A DNA stretch of 64,000 nt from Ephemerocybe angulata (lineage: Eukaryota > Basidiomycota > Agaricomycetes > Agaricales > Psathyrellaceae). The notes under the pieces were generated by a model. That model saw only the letters and a list, made by a program, of their open reading frames with translations, made no database searches and was not told the origin of the DNA. Positions 1 to 11,201 of this stretch are shown here, in pieces. How positions within the stretch are numbered: the stretch's first letter is position 1; every line of letters starts with the position of its first letter. The translations under genes and the position numbers were made by a program. The DNA lies in the NCBI GenBank assembly GCA_013368325.1, contig JAACJK010000180.1:58109-122108 (forward strand), in the 5' to 3' direction.

Positions 1-300
1 CCGTCCTTCACAGGCTACGCCCGTTCGCCCATCGCCGACATATGCGCCATGCGGTCCGTATGTCGTTGTACCCTCACCCACATCTGGATCCGTCGCAAGC
101 TCACCCTGGCTCTCGCCTCGACCACCCCCGTCCTCGACATACGCACCCAGACGTCGTCATCATCGAGTCCTGGGCGTCGTCGTAATCTCAGCAATGCCCG
201 GACCTGCCTGCCGTCACAACACACGGTATGCTCGTCACAAAAATGCAAGTCTATTAGCGTATTGTCAATACATTTGTCCTAATTACTGACGTACCTTTAC

Positions 301-1194
301 AGCCACCGTCCTTCCCATCCAACCCAGAATTCCCTCGCCCAACCAGCAACCTCATCCAGCAGTCGTGTTGTTCACGAAGTTCGACACGCCTCTAGGCTAC
401 GTCAAGGCATCACAGGTGAGTGACGGTGCTTTGCGGTGTGGCAGCGCACTCACCGATCGTTTTTGCAGTCGTGAATTGAGGCCGCGAGCGGGGCATAGGG
501 TCGGACATCTGGAGGCTGTACTCATCGGTCAGTGAGTTGAGTCTGTAAGATCTACAGTGCGTACTCACCTGGTTTCGTTCTAGACCTGTGCGAGCGCAGC
601 CACCAATGCGAGTCATGGATGACCGCAAACGTGCTCCAGCCTTGACCTGTCTTTGCCTTCAGAGGTTTGGCTTGGTTTGGGGGTTCGATTGGGTGTTCTG
701 ATGCTCGCAGGTCAGTCGAGGCATTTGGTCTTCGGGGTCACTCAGACAGGTACTGACTCCCATTCGCAGAGCGCGATCCCAACGGCCATTTTCGAGCTCA
801 CCCTTACGAAGAACTGGAACCCGGAACAACTTCTCGATCGAGCCATTCCTGCCACACCTCGACCTGTGCCTCTTTCAAGCTCACTGTCCTCGATGCCGAT
901 GGCCGCATCTGGACCACGGTGGCCGAAGGAGGTGCCTCGTGTATCTACAGCGACGTCATCACTGCGCACGGCTTTGCGCATGAACTCGACAACTACGGCG
1001 AGTACTCTAGCGCACCCACCGATGGGCAGATGTACGAGTGCACCAAGACGGTCATCGACTTCACCACCCGCGGTACGCCCAACCCCGAAGGCAATATCCT
1101 CGTTATCGGCAGTGCCAACTTCATGAATGCCACAGCTGGCGCCAAGGTGTACGACTCGACTCCACCGATCGCCCTCTTCCCAGCCAAGGAGTAA
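301..1194 (+). CDS. Unrecognised protein, 3' part, exons incomplete
   Basis: The last exon is clear. From an acceptor at about 769 the frame stays open to TAA at 1192-1194 and gives a protein-like segment (LTVLDADGRIWTTV, then GNILVIGSANFMNATAG) with four or five cysteines, compatible with a secreted protein. A second coding-like stretch with good codon use lies at 301-417 after an acceptor at about 301 and before a GTGAGT donor at 418. The pieces between 418 and 769 hold several possible splice sites, and I could not fix one path through them. Upstream bases 1-300 may hold an earlier exon, since frames stay open there, but I see no start codon with support. I do not recognise the family. The direction and the last exon are fairly safe; the rest is not. 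Confidence 0.45.
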
Positions 1195-1753
1195 TGACGT
1201 GCGACGAGGGGCCAATTTGACGACAATTACAATGCAGTGCGCTCGATGCAAGAGGGCAGGGCTGGCTGGATCCTGTGCAATGAGGGGCCAGGTCTGGGCA
1301 CTTCATTCTTCTCAGCGCTACAGGCGCGAAGGGCTTGTGGTCGCACACCATCGCATGCCCGGCTCGGGCCCGTCCGCTGTGAGGTGTGTGAACGAAGGCC
1401 TCACCATCGCATGCCCCAACCCGTCCTTCTACTTTTGAGGTGCGTACTTTGATCTGTTCGAGGGTGTTGCTGCATGCTAATGGTGCATATTAAAAGACAT
1501 TGCAAGTGTCGTGACTGTGTACCGTAATTTCGCCATGGCCATGCTTGGTAGTGCATGGTGCATTGTAGAAAATATCTGAAGATGTACGAGGACTTCTGGG
1601 CATGTCATTTTTGCCCAAGACAGGGGAGATGTCAATCCTGGTTGATGCTGGACTGGTGCAAGACGGCCCACGGGTGCACCCGCCGTCTGAACGAACATCT
1701 TGAATAAATGCCGAGGGGACAAATTGCCGTGCGTAGCATCGGCCCGCTTACCA

Positions 1754-3271
1754 CAGGTCTTGAGCAGGACAGCGAGAAGATACAAGCCCGAGGCAGAACG
1801 TCTCCTCTATGGCACCATTTCCCTCCATTACCGCTCCCCAGCTTCGTTCGATTGCATACGTGTTCTAGCGTCAAATAAGCGCAAAGCCAAGCTCGTTCAA
1901 GCCTTCGCCCTGACCCTCTGGAACGACTCGTCACTGGAGACTGACAGATACGCCGGATTTGACTGGGATGATTCTCTCCCAGAGGAGGTCCCTCCCGCAG
2001 TTCTTCGGTGCATTTTCGATAAAATTAGCGGGGCGTGCCACAATATGGAGAATGTGGTATTCTTCTCCTTTAAGATGGACTGGCATAGATACGGAGTCCA
2101 ACTTTATGACTGGGTAATGGATGGAGTCCGGTAAGCTCTCTTCTGCCATTATAGCATTACCCTGTGTTTGAACTGTTCAACTCACTTGACTTGGGCAGGC
2201 ATCTATGGGCATCTATCACATCGACCATCCTTGCGCACCCTTTTCATCGAAGCATTTGCCATACCCAGAGACCTCTCATCATGGGTTGCGCAATTCCCAA
2301 AGCTGGAGATTCTGGGCATCTGGCATGTGGAATACTGCCCTTCCGCTCGGGATGAACTCGTAACATCACCCTTACCCTCGGAAAGCTCTGCCCCAGGCGC
2401 AGTGAAGCCTGTGATCATCGGAATCCTTCCATCCATAACCAACGATCGCGAGTGCTGGGAATCTGGTCGGCATCTGGACGTGACAATCTACGACTATGAC
2501 GAACCGTTTAACCTCAACCTCGACCATTGTCACATTCCCAACCCTAGGGTCTCCAACCCTCTCCTTGGGTACAACTTGTATGAAGACCTCAAACTACAAG
2601 TGGGCGACGAATCTGGCAGCCTTTCCGTCCACGCGCCAGATTTATCTGCAGCATCATTCGAAAAGCTGATACCCGTCGTAAATGTGTTTCTTCACTCGTG
2701 CCTGGGTGATTTCGATAAATCCCTAATTCTTCGGCCGCAGGAGACTCCCAAGGACATTGTGCGTATACCACTGACCTACCTCTTCCAAGACCATTTTCTA
2801 ACTCGTTTTACTTGATCTCAGGACGACATAGACTGGGATGGGCTGAAGGATTTCCTTCGAGTTGTGTCGAGCAAGCCATGGGCAACACCTGTTTTCTTCC
2901 AAATTACCCCTTCTCTTGGAATCTCGAGAGAGACCCTCGAGCTCATGGAAGAGAAGATTCATGAGATGGAGCGCAGAGGCGCAGAAAGGCTGGTTGAGGT
3001 GTTCAACGACCCTGCCCTTGATAAAGCGACGTTCAGGGGTGGCAAGTTCCTCACCCATGCTATTGCCAGTGAGAAACCTCAGTGGGGCGGTAGAAGGAGG
3101 TGGTTCGTGCTGGAAGAAGTGACGGATCCAAAGAGCGGTAGATGGAGGTGGTGCAAGCCGGGGAAATGGACCGATGAGATATATATCAACGATGAGTCGC
3201 TTATGGAAGAGCGCCGCAGAGAAGCGGATTACAACAACTACTACGCTTACTACTGTAGCAAGGATAACTAG
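1754..3271 (+). pseudogene. Truncated, frameshifted F-box gene copy
   Basis: This is a diverged copy of the intact F-box gene on the minus strand at 14532-16114, in inverted orientation. The shared sequence starts abruptly at about 1754 (GTCTTGAGCAGGAC), so the N-terminal F-box present in the other copy is missing; the upstream sequence is unrelated. The same two introns are visible, after CCG at 2131 and after GACATT at 2759. Right after intron 1 there is a roughly 10-bp insertion made by a repeated GCATCTAT, which moves the reading frame; the resulting frame stops at about 2353. The downstream frame (2230-2815 and 2821-3271) still encodes recognisable sequence such as VKPVIIGILPSI and NDPALDKATFRGG. 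I infer a duplicated gene fragment that has decayed. A new start at an internal ATG cannot be excluded. Confidence 0.75.
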
Positions 3272-3381
3272 TTCATAAAATGGATACACATTAGATCGCA
3301 GCATTTAGATAAGAGAACACCCCGAACATGCGGGGAGTACTATTAGAGGTACAAAGAAAGATAACTTGGCGACAACCATAA

Positions 3382-3512
3382 TTACCAAAGGTCGGAAGGG
3401 AGGCCGGAAAGGAGAAGTGCCTCGTAGGCCAAATCTTCCTCATATCCCTCATACCTCTTCCTCCTCTTCGTACCCGGGCTCTTCATCATCATTCTCTTCA
3501 GCCTTCGCCCCT
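3382..3512 (-). pseudogene. Antisense tail fragment of a family A gene
   Basis: Read on the minus strand this stretch encodes a C-terminal peptide ending in DLAYEALLLSGLPSDLW, nearly the same as the end of the family A protein at 13214-14418 (DLAYEALLLSGFPSDLQ). Its 3' flank also matches the sequence that separates that gene from its convergent F-box neighbour. The match ends at about 3512, where unrelated coding sequence of the plus-strand gene begins. This is the far end of the inverted duplication: only the last part of the family A gene was copied, so it is a gene fragment with no start. Confidence 0.75.
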
Positions 3513-5178
3513 GGAGAACGAGAACGCCCCTCCTCCCCGCCGCGAGGGTGGACATGTCCCATTCGAGGTATACCGCGACGACTGGCACGAGGAAGAAGCC
3601 GAAGAGTATATCGACGAACAGGATGTCATCGACTCGGAAGGAGAACCCGAGCCCTCCGCACAGACCCCCGCCCCCCTCACCCGCTCCTACATTACCCACC
3701 TCACCGCGCACCTCCACGCCAAACAGCGCCTACTCCGCCTCCAGATGATCGAAAACGAGAAGGCCATAAAAGACAGGCTATACGAGCTCCAGATGTTGTC
3801 TGTCGACGCAGCGGACGCGGTCGAGGGGGTGACCGAGGCCTTGCGTGTTCTGGACTCGGAGGAGGTTGCGGGGGCGGAGATGGCAAGGACAGCGATGAAG
3901 GAGGCGAAGAAAGATTTGCCCTATTTTAAGGCTGGTGATTATATCACTGGGATGGGGGTGTCGTGGCCGAAGAGCTACTTGGACAGTCCTACTTCAAAGT
4001 CTGGCGACGATGTGACGCCTGTCGAGGGGCGCGGAGACGATGGAGGCGACGACGACGACGACGACGACGAGGATGACGAGGAGGGTGGACCCGACACGCG
4101 AGCCGGCCATGTACCAGTCCTGAGCACCATCCACGAAGCCGACGAGGAGGGTATTCAGTCGACATATCGCTCAGGGTCCCAGCTCTCGAGGAATCCGACT
4201 CCATCCCCCGAGCCTCAACCTCAGAATTCGTCCGGAAATTCAACCACTTCTCGGTACGTTGTCAGAGTTCAGTTTACTCAACCTTTCCGATCTAACTACT
4301 TGACACACCTTATAGTGCCGAGCCAAACCCTTTGAAACGCCGCCGCTCCGACGTTGACGAAGGTGCACCTTCAAGTTGGCCTGCCCCCGTCGTGCAGCGG
4401 GAGCAGGCCCTTGACGACGCGATGGACTCGGACGACGAGGAGAACATCTCGATGCTCCTCACACCCGGTATCCAGCAAGATGAGGATTCCTGCGAGTCGC
4501 AAGAGCCTGCGTCGAAGAAGATGAGGATAACGACCGAAGCGACGTCCGCAAGTGCAGCGAGGGCCGTTCGGAGGGCAACTGCGGAGGAGAAGAGTGTCAG
4601 TGGGGCAACTGTGTACAGCGTTAGCGTTGATGGGTATCGCTCTGGGAGCGAGAACCCAGAGAACCCGCGCGAGGAGCTTGTCAGCGAAAACGAAGTTGAC
4701 GAAGAGACAAGCGGGAAGTATGAGTATGAGGAAAGGAACGAGAACGAGAGCAAGAAGGAAAGGAACGAGAACGAGAGCAAGACTGGTACGTCGATCGATC
4801 CATATCCGCCGTCACATGCATAGTCGCTGTGTACTCACGCGTATGCAGATATCACCAGTGAGGCACCGGTGGCCTCCAGCACACACGTCGAGCTACAAGC
4901 CAACTAAAGACGAGAACGACTCCAATGGAGTCAACAGCACCAGCTATCTCAACTACCACGAGGATCCGCGCGCCATTTCGGTTCCGGCCTCAGCCTTGGC
5001 CTTTGCCATTCACAAATCAGCACCCGCTCCCTCGCCCCACCTTACACCCCAGAATCAGAACGGGGTTCATGCCATCCCGCCTCAGCCTGCGCCTGTCAAG
5101 CAAGCGCGCTTGAATGCGGTGGAGAACCTCCCACCTCTCCCCAGTCCAAGCCGAGCTCAAACGCACGACGATCGATGA
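3513..5178 (+). CDS. Acidic low-complexity protein, 5' end lost
   Basis: Frame 1 reads from the duplication break at about 3512 through an acidic segment (FEVYRDDWHEEEAEEYIDEQ) and a likely coiled coil near 3670-3850 (KQRLLRLQMIENEKAIKD). It continues through a (GAC)n-encoded Asp tract at 4050-4082 to a donor at 4254. Exon 4316-4785 carries two KRRR/KKMR-type basic patches and a duplicated NENESKKER stretch. Exon 4859-5178 is Pro/Ala-rich, and the choice of acceptor at 4858 keeps it in frame to TGA at 5178. No ATG exists in frame at the 5' end before 3745 except inside the invading duplication, so the native start was probably replaced. ATG 3745 is the first usable start. I do not recognise the family; a nuclear location is guessed only from the basic patches. 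Confidence 0.6.
4050..4092 (+). repeat. (GAC)n coding microsatellite
   Basis: A run of GAC codons gives a poly-Asp/Glu tract inside the acidic gene. It is in frame and part of the coding exon. Confidence 0.85.
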
Positions 5179-6628
5179 TGCTTGCTTGCTGAGCTCGGCC
5201 CTCAGCCGCGGTGCATGCCTTGAGCGGTCTTCCGCCGCTCGCGCCTGGAGAGTACCGGGCGGTGCAGAGCAGCTATGATACCCCGAGCGCTATGCGGGTG
5301 TTGTCGGACTCTGCAGATATTTGCAGCTGGAGGACGAGAACGAGGCCGAGGAGGTCACGAGGTATGTATGGCCCGATGGCACAGGGCTCGCGCACAAGAA
5401 ACCGTGAACCAACTTTGGATGGCACCGGCGGTCTGGCTAAGCTTTGTGTATCCCCTGGAGAACGAGAGAGTGAGCGCGGCGGAGGAAAAGGATGGCAGGG
5501 AAGAGGACGGAGGCGACGACTCATAAGAGGGGAAGTGCGACGGCGCTGCGCAGCCGTTGCATCGGTGCGAAGATTCCGGCTGGTGTTCGAGCGGGAGGGA
5601 GCGCGCGCGGCTCTGGCGGGGGCTAGACGGCGAGGGGGGACGACGGCGCGGCGGTCACGGCGGTTGCTCGACGGACGGGAACGTCCGGAGTCTGCGGCAA
5701 ATTGCGTGCGAGCGTAGGAGGGCCACCTACGGCCACAGAGGCACATCAACCCCAAGGTTGGCATCGACGCACGAGGGTCGGAGAAACGGCAACGGCAGCG
5801 GCAACGGCAGCGGCAACGGCAACGGCAGGAAAGAGGGAGGGATGGGTGATTGAACAGTCCACAGAACAGGGATACAAATTAAGACTCGCCGACTCGCCAT
5901 CTGCGCCAATCGTTTCTCCTGGTACGCCTTGATAGCCTCGTCGCATGACGGTGAGGTCCGGCACCTTGGCGTCGTTCTGCACATAATATGCTCGCTGTCC
6001 GGAACAGAGGGCGCTGGTGGAGAGGTGGGCGTGGTGGGACGAAGCTTTAGCCTCTCAGGAAGATGAGGAGACGGTCAGTCACCGTCAACGAGCGAAAAGG
6101 AAATGTTTGGTTGAGGCTCCTCGACCAAACACCGGCGGGTGCCGACGCCAAGGGCCCTCCACGCCCAAGGAGAAAAGTAAAAGTGAGCACTCTCGACACT
6201 CTACTCACCTTTATACTTTATATGTATACCTGGGCCTCCTGAGCTATTTTACAACAGTATGGGCGTAGTGGGTAACCCTGAGGAGGAGGCCGTCGTCGAA
6301 CTCGACTTACTTAGGGGCTGCAGGGTTTAGCGGGCCGCCATCAACCCGTTCCTGATCGGCATCAACGCGTCCGTCCGTCCATCCAGCACGCGCCGACGGT
6401 TTCATCGTCTTCCACCACCACGAGCAACCGCTACGATCCCCTCCCCTTCATCCTATTCTACCGCTCACGCTACAGTATCTGACACATCCGACATAGCGGG
6501 TATCTTCGTTCTTCCACGACCCTCCCGGACGACACCGAACCAGGCAAACTCACTGGCTGCTCCAGACGCCCTGCCAGCCAACCCCAGAATCATAGAGAAG
6601 AAGCGGAGAACATAGAAAGGAGAGAAAT
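5179..6628. other. Intergenic, no supported gene
   Basis: Several open frames overlap here on both strands but none shows a start, consistent splice sites and protein-like composition together. A GGCAAC/GGCAGC hexanucleotide microsatellite lies at about 5788-5829. The last 200 bases are the upstream region of DPB4. Confidence 0.6.
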
Positions 6629-7668
6629 ATGCCGAGAAAAGAGAACCCGGGCCCGATTAGCGCACAGGCGCAGCAGGAGTTGGTGTCGGAGGGGATCGAG
6701 AACTATGAGCTGCCGAAGAGTATTGTTATGAAGATTGCGAAGAGTGCTGTGCGTGCGTCTTTCCCTCTGTCTTTCTGGTTGGTTTTGGTTTTGGTTTCGG
6801 GATAGGTTTCCTTCGTTTGGTTACCTTGTGCCCCGATTCGTGCGCGCGTTTTTGTATGGGGTGCTTCATGTGGATGGCGGCTAGTGCATGTTGTGGGGTT
6901 TCGATGGTGTGTTCAAGGATGGATGGGTTAAGCTGACTATTGGCGTTCATAATGGATATACAGCTCCCTGAAGAGGCACGGTTAACGAAAGAGACCGTTC
7001 TATCGCTCGTAAAAGGCTCGACAGTCTTCATAAACTACCTCGGTGCGCATCCCCTCACCCTCCCCATTTCTCTCGTACTAACATCCCATCCTATCCTGTC
7101 TTTAGCCGCAACGTAAGCCGCCGCAACCCTCTCGCTGTCTGCACGAATGAGCCCAGGCTGATTAGGCGGATGGTAGTGCCCACGACGTCGCCCTCTCAAA
7201 GCAACACAAGTCCATCGCAGCGTCCGACGTGCTCAAAGCGCTTGAACTCGTCGACTTCGGGGACCTCGTCGACCCACTCACAGAAGAACTCAAAGGTTCG
7301 TTCCTCCTCCCCTCCACTTTCTCTCCCCTCCCCCTCTCCATTCCTCTGTCCCTTCCTCCTTCCCCCTTTCTTTCATCCCCTCGCTAACACCCTCCCCAAA
7401 CCCAGTATACAAAGACACCGCCAAATCCTCCACCAAAAAACCTCGACGCGACTCAACAACAGCCACAGCTGCCCCAAGCGCCTCCACCGCCGGCAAGGGC
7501 TTCTCCATCTCCATCCCCGCACAGATCCCAGCGCAGACCGCGCCCAATCCGCTGACGCTCAAGGTGAACATGGGCGGGAGTGTGCCGAGTAATAGTGCGA
7601 GTGCGAGTGTGAGTGCGAGTGGGACGCCGAGTGTGGGGGAGGCGGGGAGTGAGGATGAGGATATTTAG
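6629..7668 (+). CDS. DPB4: DNA polymerase epsilon / CHRAC histone-fold subunit
   Basis: The gene encodes a roughly 195-residue histone-fold protein of the POLE3/CHRAC17/Dpb4 family. In known systems it pairs with a Dpb3-type partner in DNA polymerase epsilon and in ISW2/CHRAC-type remodellers, holding DNA during replication and heterochromatin inheritance. The fold covers the first 100 residues: ELPKSIVMKIAKSA (alpha 1), TKETVLSLVKGSTVFINYLA (alpha 2), HKSIAASDVLKALELVDF (alpha 3). The C-terminus is Ser/Thr/Ala-rich and ends acidic (EAGSEDEDI), as in fungal homologues. Exons are 6629-6748, 6964-7042, 7106-7112, 7177-7295 and 7406-7668. The 7-nt third exon is needed to give the conserved LAATAHD. 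ATG 6629 precedes MPRKENPGPISAQ and there is no in-frame start upstream. The last residues and the family call are firm. Confidence 0.93.
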
Positions 7669-10600
7669 GACTCGGAGGGTCTTTGGGGAGGAGACGTTTT
7701 GTCAGTGGGGGTGCTTTGGGAGGGCGGGGTGTCACACGTTCGTCGGCGACTGGGGGTTGTTTGTAAGATAGATAAATAGATTGCTTGTAATAACCGATAT
7801 TCGAATTGGGATTTCTAACGTGGAATCTGCTTCCCTTTTCTCTGGTTCTACTTGAACTGAAAAATGGGAGTTGAAGGACGCCGGTATGGACGTGGTTCGA
7901 AGCCGCGACCGCCAAGGTCAAGCCCAACAGGAGTTCCCTGTCACGCCAGTCACAATGGCAGACCTGTCACCGCCTCCCTGGACCCTGGCTCTCCTCCCTC
8001 TCCTTCTGTAGCCTCGAGCCACCGAAACGAACGAAATTCAGCTCTACAAACAAACCCGTTTTCCAGCATCCATCTCATCTCATCCCATCTTTGCTCTCTC
8101 CCTCCGGCACAGGCAGCGTGCAGCCAGCGTGCGTCGTCTCCATCGCACCCGGCCTCTTCGTCTTTCTCGCTCGCTTCCTCGACGCGCACCACGGCAAAGG
8201 TCCTGGCAAGCGGGGCAAGCGATGAGTCATTCGAAAGAGGGGTGAAGGGAGGTGCTGATAACCTCGGTCTGCCACACATCGCAGTCTGCTGGAATTGCGC
8301 TATGATGGATTCCGAACTCGACGTAGCCCAACGCCCCTCCTCTCCTCAGTTTTTTCTGGCGGGACACACGAAGCCTACGGTTGAAGCCCACGATCAGCGA
8401 ATCGGGTCAGCTCGAACGTCGTACCCCTACGTTCCTCGCCCTTCTCGAAGATTGAAGAAGTTGATCAGTCCATCGCATCGTACCCAGCCCCCACCGACAC
8501 ACCCATCCATATAACGAACCACACACAGAACTCGGCGAAGGAAAGGCTCAACGGGTCGACGAGGAGAATCCTAAGAGCGGCCAACGTCGAAACGCCCGAC
8601 AAGCTCAGTCGGGTTGGACACGTCCATCGCTATCTGGGATACTCTGTTAGCGACCCAGTACCCGCCCATCGTCGGGCTCTCCGTGCATCCCAGGCCATGG
8701 ACATCCCAGCGCGACGCTTTTGTCTGGAATACGGCAGCGCCTTCATTCCTGTACCAGCGCGCCGAGGCCGAAGACACGATTCCGCCGATCCCGCCTCGCA
8801 TCGATTGTCCGCGGCGGCGCGCCCCCCCACCCGATCTTTGTACGGTATCGCTGGATCAGTACCGTTTTCGATAAAAGCTCCAGGCTGCACATCGTCGAGG
8901 CCCACGTGAACGGAGGGCGGCGCCAGGGGGTCTGAACCTCTTTTCTGGCTCGTGCGATTCAGATCGCACCTTGGGAGGGGATGGTCTGTGGCGGACGGCG
9001 GCTGCAGGTGTGATGTCTCCTTCCCTCCCTCCTCTCTCTCCTCTCGCTCTCTTTTTTCTCTGTCTGACTTTGATTCTGGTCGGACTATGGACGCACCGTG
9101 TCGCACATATCACGCCTGCTCGGCCCGATGCGCATGCCCTTGTCTTTCAGGACACTGGGGCCATATTGGACGATCTGCATCGGAGGGGGTCTTGATGCGT
9201 TCCTGGAAGATTAGTGGGCTTCTGTGACTTTACAGGTGTGTATGATGTGATGTGGGTGCGGACGTACCTGTTCGTTTTCTGCAACTCGACGGGGCTCGCT
9301 GTCGGGCTGGTGCTTTGGGTGGTTCTCTTCGTTTGTCTGTTGCTTTTGCTGTAGATGGTGTTTGGGGCCGAAGCATCGGCTGGGGCGGTTCTCTTCGTTT
9401 GTCTGTTGCTTTTGGCTGTGGGTTGGGTTTGTGGTCGAAGCATCGCCTGGGGTGGAGAGATGGTGTTGTGTGCATGCGCACGATCCCCGACGTGGTCGTC
9501 TGGATCCATTCGCGTGCGTTCGAGGTTCTGGTTCACACCATGCTCTAGAAGAGTATGTTTGGTGGTGGCTGCCTTTGGGAACGCGCTTTGCTGGGCTGCG
9601 AGACCGCTCGAGGGAAGGTTGCGAGTGCTTACTATTTGACTTTGCTTTCTCCTGCTGCCATGGTGTGGTCCGTTTTTCCCGTTATGGGTTTTCGATATTT
9701 GGTTTTGGTTGAAGCGAAATCGCGGTTCGACTGCCGTTTTCTGGGTCGGTGTTGCATGCTTTGGTGGAGACCTCGAGAGACATGGTCCCTTGATCCGACC
9801 TTAATGGCCGCTTGTTGTGCCGTCGTTGGGGAAGGGAGGGCTTAACTCGAGTAGTCGAACTTCGAGCCTTGCCAAGCGGTTGCGAGCGAGCGAGCGAGGC
9901 AATGCGTAGAGAGCGGAGATTACTGTCGTGGGGTGTGGGTGTGCCATCGTAGATGAGTTTGGATTTGGAAGCGGGATTGTGGACATGCGTATACGACTCC
10001 AGAGATGGTGTTTCCCGATTTTCATTGCGGGGCAGATGTCTGTGTGCTTGATGATATCCACCCAGATTTGTGGTCCGAAAGGCGAGTGAACTCGCCGCGC
10101 CTGCCAAGCACTATCTCGGTCTGGTACCCGTTGCTCTCTTGAGAGCGTCGTTGCGGTACTACAGGCCTGTGCTGTGTCTTGTTTAGCCGTGGCGAGTTCG
10201 ATGCTGGACGGGCTGGAGTCTGGGTTGGTAGGGCTGGCAGCGTAGCTTTCCATCGGTCGCCTCAAAAGTGCGGCGAAGCGTATGGCGAGGTTGGAATGGT
10301 CGATGGGTCCCCTGAGGCCGCGGAGCTCGAAGGATCGACCAACGGCGGGCGCTACTTATGCTCCGGACCTGCCGCCTCTGTTACGAGGGCCTGGCGGCGA
10401 GGGCGCGTATGGGGCGATGTTCTTTGGATAGTCCTTGAGTGTTTCCTTTTGGTTGAGGGGACCTATATCGCTCTATCTCCAGCGTCCAAGTCGAAGGATA
10501 ATGTCTAGCGCGCAGGGAGAGGTGTGAACACCGGGCCGGAGGGTAGAGAAGCGGGGCTGCCTGGAGATGAAGGCTGGAGATCTCGGCGGGGCGCCTCCTT

Positions 10601-11201
10601 GCACCCGTTCTTCCGGTCCTGAAGTGCGCCATGATCTGAAGCTTTGTCTTTGCTTGTGGTTCTCCTGTTCTCTGTCACGGATGTTGGGTACGGGGTGGTT
10701 CTTGGTTTGTGCTTGATGATTGCGTTGTGGGGCCGAGCTTGGATGACGATCTTTGCGAGCTATTGCTTCAACTTGGGCGTGGCGGTGGGCATCCTCCAGG
10801 GTTTGACAGTACTGTGATATCATGGAGAGGGCGCGCAGGCGATTCCGAGGGAGGGATCTATATGCCTAAGGGTCTTTCATCTTGAGGTTAATTAATCTTG
10901 ATTTGCCGATTGGCCGGTCTTCTTGCCTCATGTTCTGCCCATGAACGATTTTCGCCGCCACGAAACACCACGGCGGTAACATTCTGTGAGGTGCTAGGTT
11001 CTGAAGTCCAGAGGTGTGAGATCGCCGAATGCAGTGGTAGATGGTTAGAGTTGAGTTGTGGAATAGGCCCTTTGGCCTCGAGGGCTAATTGATGGGGAAA
11101 CAACTGCCGGCCGGCGCCCTAAGTTCCTTGTCTCCTCCCTTGACCCTAACAGCTTCGACCTTTCTTCTTGCCCTCATTGTCTCTGCGCTTTAGCCATAGA
11201 G
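7669..11201. other. Long stretch without a firm gene
   Basis: I see no gene that passes splice and composition checks. Frames at 8570-8940 are open on several phases, which looks like GC-rich non-coding or decayed sequence. A minus-strand frame at 9801-10265 (154 codons from an ATG) and another at 10473-10823 are Pro/Ser/Arg-rich and could be exons of an unrecognised gene, but no conserved motif supports them. A 66-bp direct repeat sits at 9322-9455. Confidence 0.5.
9322..9455. repeat. Two-copy 66-bp direct repeat
   Basis: The stretch beginning GGTTCTCTTCGTTTGTCTGT at 9322 recurs at 9388. Each copy is followed by related sequence ending in GAAGCATCGNCTGGGG. The second copy has drifted at its 3' end. 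Confidence 0.8.

Larger units (their letters stand above)
1754..3512 (+). repeat. Inverted duplication, left (inserted) arm
   Basis: Partner of 14290-16024. Both ends fall inside genes: at 1754 inside the F-box gene and at 3512 inside the copied family A gene tail. Spacer conservation includes the stem CCCCGAACATGCGGGG near 3320. Confidence 0.8.

Noticed and set aside
742..1251. 169-codon minus-strand frame
   Set aside because: The plus strand here has a protein-like exon with a natural stop; the antisense frame has no motif.
5211..5853. Overlapping 160-codon frames on both strands
   Set aside because: Arg/Gly-rich GC-biased translations in all frames, with no start or splice support and no motif.
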